Below are positions 1-6,789 of a stretch of 18,654 nucleotides of DNA, piece by piece. The translations under genes were made by a program, and so were the position numbers. Every line of letters begins with the position of its first letter. Position 1 is the stretch's first letter. The notes beneath the pieces are model-generated. The model did not search any database. It had not been told where the DNA came from and saw nothing but the letters and a program-made list of their open reading frames with translations. This DNA is from Ruminococcaceae bacterium UBA5891 (GTDB lineage Bacteria > Bacillota > Clostridia > Oscillospirales > Acutalibacteraceae): contig DJET01000059.1 in NCBI GenBank assembly GCA_002431945.1, positions 1 to 18,654 on the forward strand. The letters are read 5' to 3'.

Positions 1-78
1 GTATACTGCATTTACTCGCTTTTTTCTGTTTTGCTTTGCTGAAAAATTTTTAATCCCAATCTCAGCTTGAATTTTGGG

Positions 79-96
79 TTTTTCGACAGACTGAAA
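79..96 (-). repeat. 18-nt post-terminator motif, copy 1
   Basis: The plus strand reads TTTTTCGACAGACTGAAA. Its exact reverse complement (18/18) ends the window at 18637-18654. In both places, read in the direction of the neighbouring gene, the order is GC-rich hairpin and then TTTCAGTCTGTCGAAAAA. Here the hairpin is at 95-131 and the gene on that strand is the LysR regulator. It is probably one copy of a dispersed terminator-linked repeat; its function is unknown. Confidence 0.6.
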
Positions 97-131
97 TTAC
101 GGCTCCCCGAAAATATCGGGGAGCCGTAATT
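95..131. terminator. Perfect 16-bp hairpin, copy 1 of a duplicated terminator
   Basis: The left arm at 95-110 and right arm at 116-131 pair perfectly over 16 bp around the loop AAATA. The core ACGGCTCCCCGA/TCGGGGAGCCGT is followed by TTT on the plus strand and by TTTCAG on the minus strand, so it could stop transcription in either direction. Bases 99-132 are identical to 349-382, exactly 250 bp away. No gene abuts this copy inside the window. Confidence 0.6.
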
Positions 132-139
132 TTAAAAAA

Positions 140-162
140 GCCGGATTTTTTGTAATTCCGGC
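140..162. repeat. Small GCCGGA/TCCGGC hairpin
   Basis: GCCGGA at 140-145 pairs with TCCGGC at 157-162 around an 11-nt T-rich loop. It sits in the non-coding stretch between the two duplicated hairpins. It is probably part of the same repeat-rich patch; no role can be assigned. Confidence 0.35.
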
Positions 163-199
163 CGCTAAGCATTAAAAATCATATTATCTGAAAAGAAAA

Positions 200-276
200 C
201 GGATTGCCGCGCGCCCGTCGGCGCTCGCAATGACAAAATGGTCTGTCATTCTGAGTGCGAAGCACGAAAGAATCCG
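200..276. repeat. 77-bp palindromic element (CGGATTGCC ... AATCCG)
   Basis: The element begins CGGATTGCC and ends GAATCCG. The outer arms are CGGATT (200-205) and AATCCG (271-276). Inner complementary pairs include TGACA/TGTCA flanking AAATGGTC, and ATTGC/GCAAT, so it can fold into a branched cruciform. The pattern GGATTGCC...GCAATGACA with TGTCATTCTGAG...GAATCC resembles small dispersed palindromic repeats found between genes in many bacteria, including gut Firmicutes. It carries no ORF and is presumably non-autonomous. Confidence 0.55.
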
Positions 277-296
277 TATTCCCATTAAAAACGGAA

Positions 297-329
297 CGGA
301 TTGCCGCAGGGCTTAAAGCCCCCCGCAAT
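297..329. repeat. Shorter relative of the 200-276 palindromic element
   Basis: CGGATTGCCGC at 297-307 repeats the start of the element at 200-276. An internal GGGCT/AGCCC hairpin follows, then CCCGCAAT, so ATTGC (300-304) pairs with GCAAT (325-329). It looks like half of the larger element, or a decayed copy without the TGTCATTC...GAATCC half. Confidence 0.45.
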
Positions 330-348
330 AACAGCCTTATCGGCAAAA

Positions 349-382
349 ACGGCTCCCCGAAAATATCGGGGAGCCGTAATTT
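349..382 (-). terminator. Intrinsic terminator of the LysR gene (hairpin copy 2)
   Basis: It lies a few bases past the TAA stop of the LysR gene. On the minus strand the 12-bp GC-rich stem (349-360 with 366-377, loop of 5) is followed by TTTTTG, a classical Rho-independent terminator. Bases 349-382 are identical to 99-132. Confidence 0.8.
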
Positions 383-384
383 AT

Positions 385-1308
385 TTACATATATTTCCGT
401 TTTGATTCGCATACTGCGGTTATAAACTCACGGTCAAGCTTTGTAAGCTTATAGCCGGTTCTGTAAATCAGCACGTCTTCGTAAAGCTTTTCGTTATCTA
501 TGCAGTCCTTCTGAACAAGACCGTAGCGCTCATACAGATCCTCCGGCACGGGCGATACCCACATAAAGGTTGTAGGCACATTTTCAAGCAGCCTGAACTG
601 ACTGCCGCGTTCAAATATATAAATGTGCTTGTCCACGTGCTTTGAAAGCTCTTCCTTTTTCACGTCTATAAGCGGCAGCGAGGGTACGTATGGGTCGGCA
701 TGCGTTATTTCAATATACGGCTCAAGGTCCTTTACCCTGATTTCCTTCTTACCTGCTAAGGGGTGATTTTTTGAAACCAACAGCTTATACTTAAATTCCG
801 TAATCAGCTCCGCCGTTAAATGCTTTTCTTCAAAAAGAGAGCGGTAATACTTTGAAAAGGTTTCTTTAAACCTTACAATACCTAAATTATATTCGCCCTT
901 AACAATGTTATTTATTGTTCGCCAAGAATTTGTTTCCTTATAAAATATATCGGCGGGAATGTCGGTTTTAATGCTTTTTGCAAATTCGGCAAAGGCGTAC
1001 GATATATAGCTCGCGCGCGGAACAGATACCGCAAGGCGCTGTTTCGGCGCCATATGATTATTATAAATATCCTCTACTTCTTCAACCTGACCGATGATCC
1101 GCCTTGCATACTGCAAAAATTCTTCGCCTTCGGGCGTTACGGTTATTCCCTTTGAAGTGCGGTTAAATATTGTTATATGCAGGTTTTCCTCAAGCTCCTT
1201 TATCGCGCGCGATAAATTGGGCTGACCCATATAAAGATTTTCCGCCGCGCGGCTTATGGACTTGGTATTGGCAATTTCCACCGCATATTTAAGATGAAGT
1301 AAATTCAT
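385..1308 (-). CDS. LysR-family transcriptional regulator
   Basis: This 307-residue protein has the usual LysR length and layout. Residues 1-60 form the winged helix-turn-helix DNA-binding domain, with the typical pattern SISRAAENLYMGQPNLSRAI followed by ELEENLHITIF and the wing TPEGEEFL. A linker helix follows, and then a co-inducer-binding domain from about residue 90 to the end. It is a cytoplasmic DNA-binding protein that usually acts as a tetramer. The start is ATG with AGGGA just upstream, and a TTGACA-17-TAAAAT promoter lies in front. It is divergent from the DUF421 gene, and LysR proteins often control the divergent neighbour, but nothing shows the target or effector here. Its own gene ends in a strong hairpin terminator. 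The family is clear; regulon and ligand are unknown. Confidence 0.92.
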   Translation of the reverse strand: MNLLHLKYAVEIANTKSISRAAENLYMGQPNLSRAIKELEENLHITIFNRTSKGITVTPEGEEFLQYARRIIGQVEEVEDIYNNHMAPKQRLAVSVPRASYISYAFAEFAKSIKTDIPADIFYKETNSWRTINNIVKGEYNLGIVRFKETFSKYYRSLFEEKHLTAELITEFKYKLLVSKNHPLAGKKEIRVKDLEPYIEITHADPYVPSLPLIDVKKEELSKHVDKHIYIFERGSQFRLLENVPTTFMWVSPVPEDLYERYGLVQKDCIDNEKLYEDVLIYRTGYKLTKLDREFITAVCESKRKYM

Positions 1309-1338
1309 TAAATCCCTGCATTTCTATTATTTTCTTGC

Positions 1339-1380
1339 ATAGCGCTATATAATTTTATAATAACTCGGCAATATTGTCAA
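1339..1380 (-). promoter_or_regulatory. LysR gene promoter with a palindrome at its start site
   Basis: On the minus strand TTGACA (1375-1380) is followed after 17 bp by TAAAAT (1352-1357), a good sigma-A match. The predicted start, near 1345, falls in the perfect 10-bp palindrome ATAGCGCTAT (1339-1348), a plausible operator (inference). On the plus strand the same -35 region reads TTGTCA (1374-1379), so a divergent promoter for the DUF421 gene may overlap, but no convincing -10 was found for it. Confidence 0.6.
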
Positions 1381-1429
1381 TGCTTAAATATTATTAAATA
1401 AAAGTGTAATAATACTATAAGGTGATTAT

Positions 1430-2107
1430 ATGATTATTACAATAACAAGAACCATAGTGCTGTATATTTTCGTAACGCTCGGAATAAGGCTTATGGGAAA
1501 AAGGCAGATCGGAGAAATGCAGCCGAACGAGCTTGTTGTAACGCTTTTAATATCAGAAATAGCGGCAATACCGCTTCAGGATACCTCGCAGCCGATATTA
1601 AACGGCGTTGTTGCAATATTTATGCTTGTTATTCTTGAAATTATTATTTCCGTTATTACAATGAAAAGTCTTTATGTGCGCAAAATTATGAACGGAAAAT
1701 CCGCCGTTATTATTAAAAACGGGGTTATAGACCAAAATATGATGCGTCAGGTACGAATGACTGTGCTTGACCTTGTGGAGCTTTTGCGCGGTCAGGACGT
1801 TTTCGATATTTCAACCGTGGCATACGCCGTGCTTGAGGTAAACGGCAATCTGAGCGTGCTTTTAAAATCCTCCGAGCAGCCCGTAACGGTAAAGGATATT
1901 GATATTAAAAAGGAAAAAGCAACGCTGCCGCTGCCCGTTATAAGCGACGGCAAAATTATAAGGGAATCGCTTGACGCGCTTGAAATAAGCGAGGAAGATA
2001 TTAAAAGCACGGTAAAGAAAAACAGCACCGATATTAAAGATGTTTTTCTTATGACTATGGACAGATACGGCGAGACAAGCTTAATTAAAATGAGGGATAA
2101 ACAATGA
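1430..2107 (+). CDS. DUF421 (YetF-type) membrane protein
   Basis: The 225-residue protein matches the DUF421/YetF family. The N-terminal third holds about three hydrophobic segments (roughly residues 3-20, 35-50 and 57-78) with the family signature GKRQIGEMQPNELV at about 24-37. A soluble C-terminal domain carries LRGQDVFDISTVAYAVLEV and a GNLSVLLK strand, both typical of the family. Its biochemical role is unknown; a membrane-anchored cytoplasmic domain is the most that can be said. The start is ATG, 7 nt after AAGGTG. The gene shares four bases (ATGA) with the DUF4363 gene, so the two are translationally coupled and probably work together. This pair recurs in Clostridia (family knowledge). 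Confidence 0.88.
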   Translation: MIITITRTIVLYIFVTLGIRLMGKRQIGEMQPNELVVTLLISEIAAIPLQDTSQPILNGVVAIFMLVILEIIISVITMKSLYVRKIMNGKSAVIIKNGVIDQNMMRQVRMTVLDLVELLRGQDVFDISTVAYAVLEVNGNLSVLLKSSEQPVTVKDIDIKKEKATLPLPVISDGKIIRESLDALEISEEDIKSTVKKNSTDIKDVFLMTMDRYGETSLIKMRDKQ

Positions 2108-2478
2108 AAAGACTGATAAGCGCCGCCATACTTTTTGTTTTTGTAATTGCCGCATACTCCGTAAGCTTATGGTATATAACCGACGCCTGCAAGGAAACAA
2201 AGGCGCTGATAGACGAATGCGAGGAAGCCTACAAAAACGGCGGCGACGCATACAACAAAGCGGAAGAGCTTAAAAGGCTGTGGGATAAAAAGGAAGGCCC
2301 CCTTTCATTTTTTGTAACGCACGACAGCATAGACGAAATAGAGCTTGCCATAAGCGAGCTTTGCGTTTACAGCAAGGCAGAGGAAGAAAACGATTTTAAG
2401 GAACGCATAGAAAACATTAAAATGCTGCTGCATCAGGTGGGCGAGGATACTACCTTCAGTATGCACAGCGTCTTTTAG
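2104..2478 (+). CDS. DUF4363 membrane-anchored protein
   Basis: This 124-residue protein has an N-terminal hydrophobic helix (about residues 5-25), then a charged, mostly helical domain rich in Glu and Lys with no recognisable catalytic motif. This matches the DUF4363 family, commonly encoded beside DUF421 proteins in Clostridia. The first helix has the look of an uncleaved anchor, leaving the C-terminal part outside the membrane. The ATG overlaps the DUF421 stop (ATGA). The TAG stop is immediately followed by the TGCA-rich operator-like region of the next operon, and no hairpin terminator was seen after it. Function is unknown. Confidence 0.8.
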   Translation: MKRLISAAILFVFVIAAYSVSLWYITDACKETKALIDECEEAYKNGGDAYNKAEELKRLWDKKEGPLSFFVTHDSIDEIELAISELCVYSKAEEENDFKERIENIKMLLHQVGEDTTFSMHSVF

Positions 2479-2592
2479 TGCATAAATATGCATTATTACA
2501 AATTTTATGCATATAATTTGCATATTAACCAATACGTGCATTATATAACGCGAATTTATGCACATATTTGCAGAATATTTAATATTTATGCA
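2479..2592 (+). promoter_or_regulatory. Phased TGCA operator array upstream of an amino-acid importer
   Basis: Eight TGCA tetramers begin at 2479, 2489, 2508, 2519, 2537, 2559, 2569 and 2589, giving spacings of 10, 19, 11, 18, 22, 10 and 20 bp, close to one or two helical turns. Three pairs form short boxes: TGCATAAATATGCA (2479-2492, a perfect palindrome in its arms), 2508-2522, and TGCACATATTTGCA (2559-2572). The first resembles an ARG box (TGNAT-WWWW-ATNCA). The array ends just upstream of the -35 element of the importer promoter. Binding by an ArgR/AhrC-like hexamer is an inference; the regulator is not in this window. Confidence 0.55.
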
Positions 2593-2600
2593 TTTTAGTA

Positions 2601-2629
2601 TTGACAAGGACGGTTAATGGTGGTATACT
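2601..2629 (+). promoter_or_regulatory. Sigma-A promoter of the polar amino-acid ABC importer
   Basis: TTGACA (2601-2606), a 17-bp spacer and TATACT (2624-2629) make a near-consensus promoter. The start should fall near 2636, leaving a leader of about 40 nt with AAGGGG before the ATG at 2677. Confidence 0.85.
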
Positions 2630-2676
2630 CACATTAGTTTAAAAATTAAAAACAAATTTTAAAGGGGACGTTTTAA

Positions 2677-3483
2677 ATGAAATTCACAACAAAGCTTATC
2701 AGCGGTATTGCCGCTTTAGCTATCGCGGCAGTTTGCTGCGGTTGCGGCGGTAACGGAAAAACCACATCAGAGGCAGATAAATCAAGCGACAGCCTTACTG
2801 CAAAGGCAGGAACCCTTACAATGGCTACCAATGCAGAGTTTCCGCCTTATGAATACAAAGACGGTGAAACTATTATCGGTATAGACGCTGAGGTTGCAAA
2901 GCTTATTGCGGACAAGTTAGGCTTAAAGCTTGAAATTGCCGATGTTGACTTTGACTCGATAATTCCCGGTGTTCAAACAGGCAAATATGATATGGGTATG
3001 GCGGGTATGACCGTTACAGACGAAAGAAAGCAAAAGGTTAACTTCTCCGATTCCTATGCAAAGGGTATTCAGGTTATAATCGTTAAGGAAGGCAGCGATA
3101 TAAAGTCAAAAGACGATCTTGAGGGCAAGAAGATAGGCACTCAGCAGGGCACTACCGGTTATATTTACGCTTCCGATACTCCCGAAAACGGCGGCTACGG
3201 TGAAGAAAACGTTATAGGTTATGCAAACGGTGCAGTAGCAATTGAGGCGCTTAAGAGCGGCAAGGTTGACTGCGTTATAATTGATAACGAGCCTGCAAAG
3301 GCTTATGTTGCAGCTAACAGCGGTCTTAAAATTCTTGATACCGAATTTACTAACGAGGATTACGCTATCTGCTTCTCAAAGAAAAACCCCGAACTTCAAA
3401 AGAAGGTTAACGACGCGCTTAACGAGCTTAAGGCAAGCGGCGAATTCCAGAAGGTTGTTGACAAATATATAAAAGCTGACTGA
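2677..3483 (+). CDS. Polar amino-acid ABC transporter substrate-binding lipoprotein
   Basis: This 268-residue protein is a type-II periplasmic-binding-fold receptor (family SBP_bac_3). It has a basic, hydrophobic signal peptide ending in a Cys cluster (Cys20, Cys21, Cys23), with Cys23 after Gly22 the likely lipidated residue, then a Ser/Lys-rich linker. From about residue 45 the mature domain shows ATNAEFPPYEY, IIGIDAEVAKLIADKLG, the ligand carboxylate-binding stretch AGMTVTDERK, the hinge GTQQGTTGY and VDCVIIDNEPA, where the Asp usually contacts the amino group. It captures a polar amino acid outside the membrane and hands it to the permease encoded next. Specificity cannot be read from sequence; the ARG-box-like upstream array hints at a basic amino acid, which is only an inference. 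A terminator follows the gene. Confidence 0.93.
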   Translation: MKFTTKLISGIAALAIAAVCCGCGGNGKTTSEADKSSDSLTAKAGTLTMATNAEFPPYEYKDGETIIGIDAEVAKLIADKLGLKLEIADVDFDSIIPGVQTGKYDMGMAGMTVTDERKQKVNFSDSYAKGIQVIIVKEGSDIKSKDDLEGKKIGTQQGTTGYIYASDTPENGGYGEENVIGYANGAVAIEALKSGKVDCVIIDNEPAKAYVAANSGLKILDTEFTNEDYAICFSKKNPELQKKVNDALNELKASGEFQKVVDKYIKAD

Positions 3484-3499
3484 TTAAGATTTTTAATTA

Positions 3500-3527
3500 A
3501 GGGCGGTTTATAACCGCCCTGTTTTTT
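3500..3527 (+). terminator. Intrinsic terminator between binding-protein and permease genes
   Basis: AGGGCGGTT (3500-3508) pairs with AACCGCCCT (3512-3520) around a 3-nt loop, followed by GTTTTTTG. This is a 9-bp GC-rich stem with a T tract inside the operon. Partial termination here would give more binding protein than membrane components. Confidence 0.8.
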
Positions 3528-3551
3528 GATATATGAAAGGAGATGCTTTAT

Positions 3552-4328
3552 TTGCCGATAACACTTAATGTCTTTAATAACATTATCACTTCAATTAAAG
3601 AAATGTTTTTGCATTTAGCGGACGAATTCAAATTTGTATTTATTAACAGCAACCGCTACAAGCAAATGATTACCGGTTTTCAAAACACGCTTAAAATCAC
3701 TTTCGGCGCGCTTATTATCGGTATTGTAATCGGTATAATTGTTGCCGCCGTTCGCTCTACATACGATAAAAATGCAGATAAAATGCGCAAAAAAGGCGGT
3801 ATTGGGTATATACTGCTTTCTATACTTAACTTTATAGCAAAGCTTTACCTTACCGTAATACGCGGCACGCCTGTTGTTGTGCAGTTAATGATAGCCTACT
3901 TTATTATTTTTGTTTCGGTGCGCGACGGCGTTCCGATAGGAATTTTGGCATTCGGCATTAACTCCGGCGCATATGTTGCGGAAATATTCCGCGGCGGAAT
4001 AATGTCTGTTGATAACGGGCAGTTTGAAGCAGGCAGAAGCCTTGGTCTCAATTATATTCAAACTATGACTCACATTATTATACCGCAGATGTTTAAGGCG
4101 GTCCTCCCTACCCTGTGTAACGAATTTATAGCCCTTTTAAAGGAAACCTCTGTTGCGGGTTACGTTGGCGTTGTAGATTTAACTAAGGCGGGAAACGCTA
4201 TTGCCGGCCGCACATATTCATACTTTATGCCGCTTATTACAGTAGCTTTGGTTTACCTTATAATTGTTATGATACTTACAAGACTTGTAAGCATACTTGA
4301 AAGGAGACTGAGAAACAGTGAGCGCTGA
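3552..4328 (+). CDS. Polar amino-acid ABC transporter permease (HisM/GlnP type)
   Basis: The protein is an integral membrane permease of the His/Glu/Gln/Arg family. It has an amphipathic N-terminal stretch, then about five hydrophobic segments, and the cytoplasmic EAA loop EAGRSLGL...IIIPQ that docks on the ATPase. VIRGTPVVVQL and GINSGAYVAEIFRGGI are family hallmarks. It probably forms a homodimer. Start choice: an ATG at 3543 directly abuts the ribosome binding site AAAGGAG (3536-3542), too close to work; the in-frame TTG at 3552 sits 9 nt downstream and is preferred (258 residues; 261 if the ATG is used). It ends inside the ATPase gene with an 11-nt overlap. Confidence 0.9.
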   Translation: MPITLNVFNNIITSIKEMFLHLADEFKFVFINSNRYKQMITGFQNTLKITFGALIIGIVIGIIVAAVRSTYDKNADKMRKKGGIGYILLSILNFIAKLYLTVIRGTPVVVQLMIAYFIIFVSVRDGVPIGILAFGINSGAYVAEIFRGGIMSVDNGQFEAGRSLGLNYIQTMTHIIIPQMFKAVLPTLCNEFIALLKETSVAGYVGVVDLTKAGNAIAGRTYSYFMPLITVALVYLIIVMILTRLVSILERRLRNSER

Positions 4329-5058
4329 TGATGTTTTAATAAAAGCAGAAGGTCTTGAAAAATCCTTCGGTAAGATAGAGGTCTTAAAGGGCATAAACAC
4401 CGAAATTCACAAGGGCGAGGTTGTTGTTATAATCGGTCCGTCGGGATCGGGCAAATCAACCTTTCTGCGCACTCTTAACCTGCTTGAAGAGCCTACCGGC
4501 GGCAAAATATATTTTGAGGGCGTTGACATAACAAACCCGAAAATTAACATAAACAAGCACCGCCAAAAAATGGGTATGGTGTTCCAGCAGTTTAATCTGT
4601 TCCCCAATATGACAGTGCTTAAAAATATGACCTTAGCCCCGATAAAGCTTAAAAAAGCTACAAAAAACGAGGCCGAGGAACGCGCGCTCAAGCTGCTTGA
4701 ACGCGTAGGCCTTGCCGACAGGGCTAACGCCTACCCCTCTCAGCTTTCGGGCGGACAAAAGCAGCGCGTAGCCATTGTGCGCGCGCTTTGTATGCAGCCG
4801 GACGTTATGCTGTTTGACGAGCCTACAAGCGCGCTTGACCCCGAAATGGTAGGCGAGGTTTTAAACGTTATGAAGGCGCTTGCAGACGACGGTATGACAA
4901 TGGCGGTTGTAACCCACGAAATGGGCTTTGCACGCGAGGTTGCAGACCGTGTGCTGTTTATAGACGAGGGCATAATTATGGAGGAAGGAACACCCGAAGA
5001 GGTATTCGGTAACCCTAAAAGCCCGCGGCTTAAGGATTTCTTAAGTAAGGTTATATAA
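4318..5058 (+). CDS. Polar amino-acid ABC transporter ATP-binding protein (GlnQ type)
   Basis: This 246-residue ABC ATPase is complete. Walker A GPSGSGKST lies at residues 40-48, the Q-loop in MVFQQFNLFPNMTV near 90, signature LSGGQ at 143-147, Walker B VMLFDEP at 163-169 and switch His200 in VTHEMGF. The sequence around the Q-loop and the PTSALDPE stretch are typical of polar amino-acid importers (GlnQ/HisP/ArtP). It powers uptake with the permease and lipoprotein encoded just upstream. The start is GTG at 4318, 11 nt after AAGGAG, within the permease gene. The operon ends in a strong bidirectional hairpin. Confidence 0.94.
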   Translation: MSADDVLIKAEGLEKSFGKIEVLKGINTEIHKGEVVVIIGPSGSGKSTFLRTLNLLEEPTGGKIYFEGVDITNPKININKHRQKMGMVFQQFNLFPNMTVLKNMTLAPIKLKKATKNEAEERALKLLERVGLADRANAYPSQLSGGQKQRVAIVRALCMQPDVMLFDEPTSALDPEMVGEVLNVMKALADDGMTMAVVTHEMGFAREVADRVLFIDEGIIMEEGTPEEVFGNPKSPRLKDFLSKVI

Positions 5059-5074
5059 CGTCTGCTTACAAAAT

Positions 5075-5113
5075 AACCCCCGTTCGGCGTTTAAAAAACG
5101 CTGAACGGGGGTT
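5075..5113. terminator. Bidirectional terminator between convergent ABC operons
   Basis: AACCCCCGTTCGGCGTTT pairs with AAACGCTGAACGGGGGTT in a stem of about 16-18 bp with a 3-nt loop and one G-T wobble. It is followed by TTTTAT on the plus strand and TTATTTTG on the minus strand, so it can serve both the GlnQ-type gene and the convergent trpZ-like gene, whose stop is 4 nt away. Confidence 0.85.
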
Positions 5114-5116
5114 TTA

Positions 5117-5890
5117 TCAGTTACCGCATTCAATACTTATTTTATTGAATATTTCAAGAATTTCATCAACCGAGGCGTTTTTCTTATCAAAGCCCGATTT
5201 ATCAAGAATTATATTGCCCTTATCCATCATTAAAAGCCGCGAGCCGTATTCAACGGCATACCGCAGATTGTGCGTTACCATTATTGCGGTAAGCTTTTTT
5301 TCTTTCACAATTTTATCGGTAAGCTCCATTATAATTTCCGCGGTTTTAGGGTCAAGCGCCGCTGTATGTTCGTCTAAAATAAGAAAATCGATAGGCGTCA
5401 TAGTAGCCATAAGCAGCGATACCGCCTGCCTTTGCCCGCCCGAAAGCGAACCCATTTTAACGTGCAGCTTATCCTCAAGCCCAAGCCCTAAAGCCGCCAG
5501 CTGTTCCTTATAATTTTCAAACCGCTTTTTATTAAGCGCAAACGAAAGACCGAAGGGCTTTCCCTTATTATCGGCAAGGGACATATTTTCAAGTATTGTC
5601 ATATTAGGGCAGCTGCCCATCGCCGGATTTTGATAAACCCTGCCTATATGCGAATAACGCTCAAAGTCCTTTTGGCGGTTTATGCACTTGCCGTTTATAA
5701 GCACCTCTCCGCCGTTTACGGGAATACTGCCGCAAATAATATTAAGCATTGAGGTCTTGCCGCTGCCGTTACTGCCTATAACCGATACAAATTCGCCGTC
5801 CCTCACGGTTAGATTGAAATTATCAAAAAGGCACATTTCGGTAACAAGGCCGGGATTATATATTTTAGAAATGCTTTTAAGCTCTAACAT
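5117..5890 (-). CDS. trpZ: ABC transporter ATP-binding protein, TrpXYZ type
   Basis: This 257-residue ABC ATPase has Walker A GSNGSGKT (39-46), signature LSGGQ (149-153) and Walker B FLILDEH (169-175), with His where most ABC proteins have Pro, followed by TAALDPKT and switch His207 in VTHN. LILDEHTAALDP is characteristic of the ATPases paired with ABC_sub_bind-family receptors, i.e. the predicted tryptophan importer TrpXYZ and its relatives. The ATG lies inside the permease gene (14-nt overlap), so the two are translationally coupled. It is the last gene of the T-box-controlled operon and ends at the shared terminator. Tryptophan as substrate rests on the T-box specifier and family knowledge, not on this protein alone. 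Confidence 0.88.
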   Translation of the reverse strand: MLELKSISKIYNPGLVTEMCLFDNFNLTVRDGEFVSVIGSNGSGKTSMLNIICGSIPVNGGEVLINGKCINRQKDFERYSHIGRVYQNPAMGSCPNMTILENMSLADNKGKPFGLSFALNKKRFENYKEQLAALGLGLEDKLHVKMGSLSGGQRQAVSLLMATMTPIDFLILDEHTAALDPKTAEIIMELTDKIVKEKKLTAIMVTHNLRYAVEYGSRLLMMDKGNIILDKSGFDKKNASVDEILEIFNKISIECGN

Positions 5891-6770
5891 TCTTTTTCAC
5901 CGCGCCTTTCTCGAAATTGCCCAAAACCAATATAACAAGGAACAGCACCGCCGTTATAAGCTTTAAAAGGTTTGCGGGAAGGCCTAAGCTTATTGCAATC
6001 TGTATGCAGGCCTTATATATTACACTGCCGGCAATTACCGCCGTTGTGCCCTTTACAAAGCTCATTTTTCTGAACAGTGTGGTGCCGATAATCACCGCCG
6101 CCAAGCCGAATACCATCTGCCCCGTTCCCATCATAGCCGAAAAGGAGCGCTGCTCGTGGCATACAACCGCGCCCGAAAGCGCTACAAGCGCGTTTGATAT
6201 TACAAGACCGATTATTTTAATTCTGCCCATATCCTTGGCAAGGGTAGTTACAAGCGCGCTATTATCGCCTACCGCACGAAGTAAAAATCCGTTTTTGGTT
6301 TTAAAATACAAATCAAGCAGTATTTTGCAGATAAGCATTATTATAAGCGATACTATAAGCTTTCTCCAAATAAGGGAAAGCGAACCGAAAAGCGCCATTG
6401 TGGGCGCCGCGGTAAACACGGTGTCGGTTGTTCTTGCAACTGACAGGTTAGAGCCCGCAATTTGTAGATTTACCGAAAAAAGCGCAGTCATTGTAATAAT
6501 GCCCGCAAGCAGATCGCGTACCTTAAGCCTTACGTGTATAAAGCCCGTAACAAAGCCCGCTACGGCACCTACCGCCACCGCCGCCAAAAGGGTTAAATAA
6601 GGATTAACCCCCTTTACAAGCAACACAGCGGTCACGGCAGCCCCCAACGGGAAGCTGCCGTCTACCGATAAATCCGGAAAATCAAGTATTTTGTAGGTTA
6701 TATATATACCGAACGAAAGCATTGCATATATAAAACCTTGGGTTAATGTGCTTATAATTAAATCAAGCAT
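5877..6770 (-). CDS. trpY: ABC transporter permease, TrpXYZ type
   Basis: This 297-residue, strongly hydrophobic protein has about eight membrane segments and belongs to the branched-chain/CUT2-like permease superfamily (BPD_transp_2). Diagnostic pieces are the N-terminal GFIYAMLSFGIYITYKILDF, the conserved DLSVDGSFPLGAA, and the loop RAVGDNSALVTTLAKDMGRIK that contacts the ATPase. It would form the membrane pore of the importer, with the lipoprotein and ATPase genes on either side. The ATG is preceded by CGGAG; the gap from the binding-protein gene is 19 nt and the overlap with the ATPase gene 14 nt. Confidence 0.88.
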   Translation of the reverse strand: MLDLIISTLTQGFIYAMLSFGIYITYKILDFPDLSVDGSFPLGAAVTAVLLVKGVNPYLTLLAAVAVGAVAGFVTGFIHVRLKVRDLLAGIITMTALFSVNLQIAGSNLSVARTTDTVFTAAPTMALFGSLSLIWRKLIVSLIIMLICKILLDLYFKTKNGFLLRAVGDNSALVTTLAKDMGRIKIIGLVISNALVALSGAVVCHEQRSFSAMMGTGQMVFGLAAVIIGTTLFRKMSFVKGTTAVIAGSVIYKACIQIAISLGLPANLLKLITAVLFLVILVLGNFEKGAVKKNVRA

Positions 6771-6789
6771 TATTTTTCTCCGAAAAGTA

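Noticed and set aside
179..412. 77-codon minus-strand ORF across the repeat-rich left end
   Set aside because: It runs through the palindromic repeats and the LysR terminator, has no ribosome binding site, and its predicted peptide has no protein-like pattern.
2479..2524. TGCATA inverted repeats as a terminator for the DUF4363 gene
   Set aside because: The arms are only 5-6 bp, AT-rich and not followed by a T run, so they fit DNA-binding boxes better than an RNA terminator.
2305..2607. 100-codon minus-strand ORF over the DUF4363 end and the TGCA array
   Set aside because: It is antisense to a recognised gene and to the operator-like region. Its His/Met/Ile/Cys-rich translation simply reflects TGCATA repeats.
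5917..6600. 227-codon plus-strand ORF opposite the trpY permease gene
   Set aside because: It mirrors a hydrophobic permease gene and has low-complexity Thr/Pro/Ala composition typical of antisense shadows.
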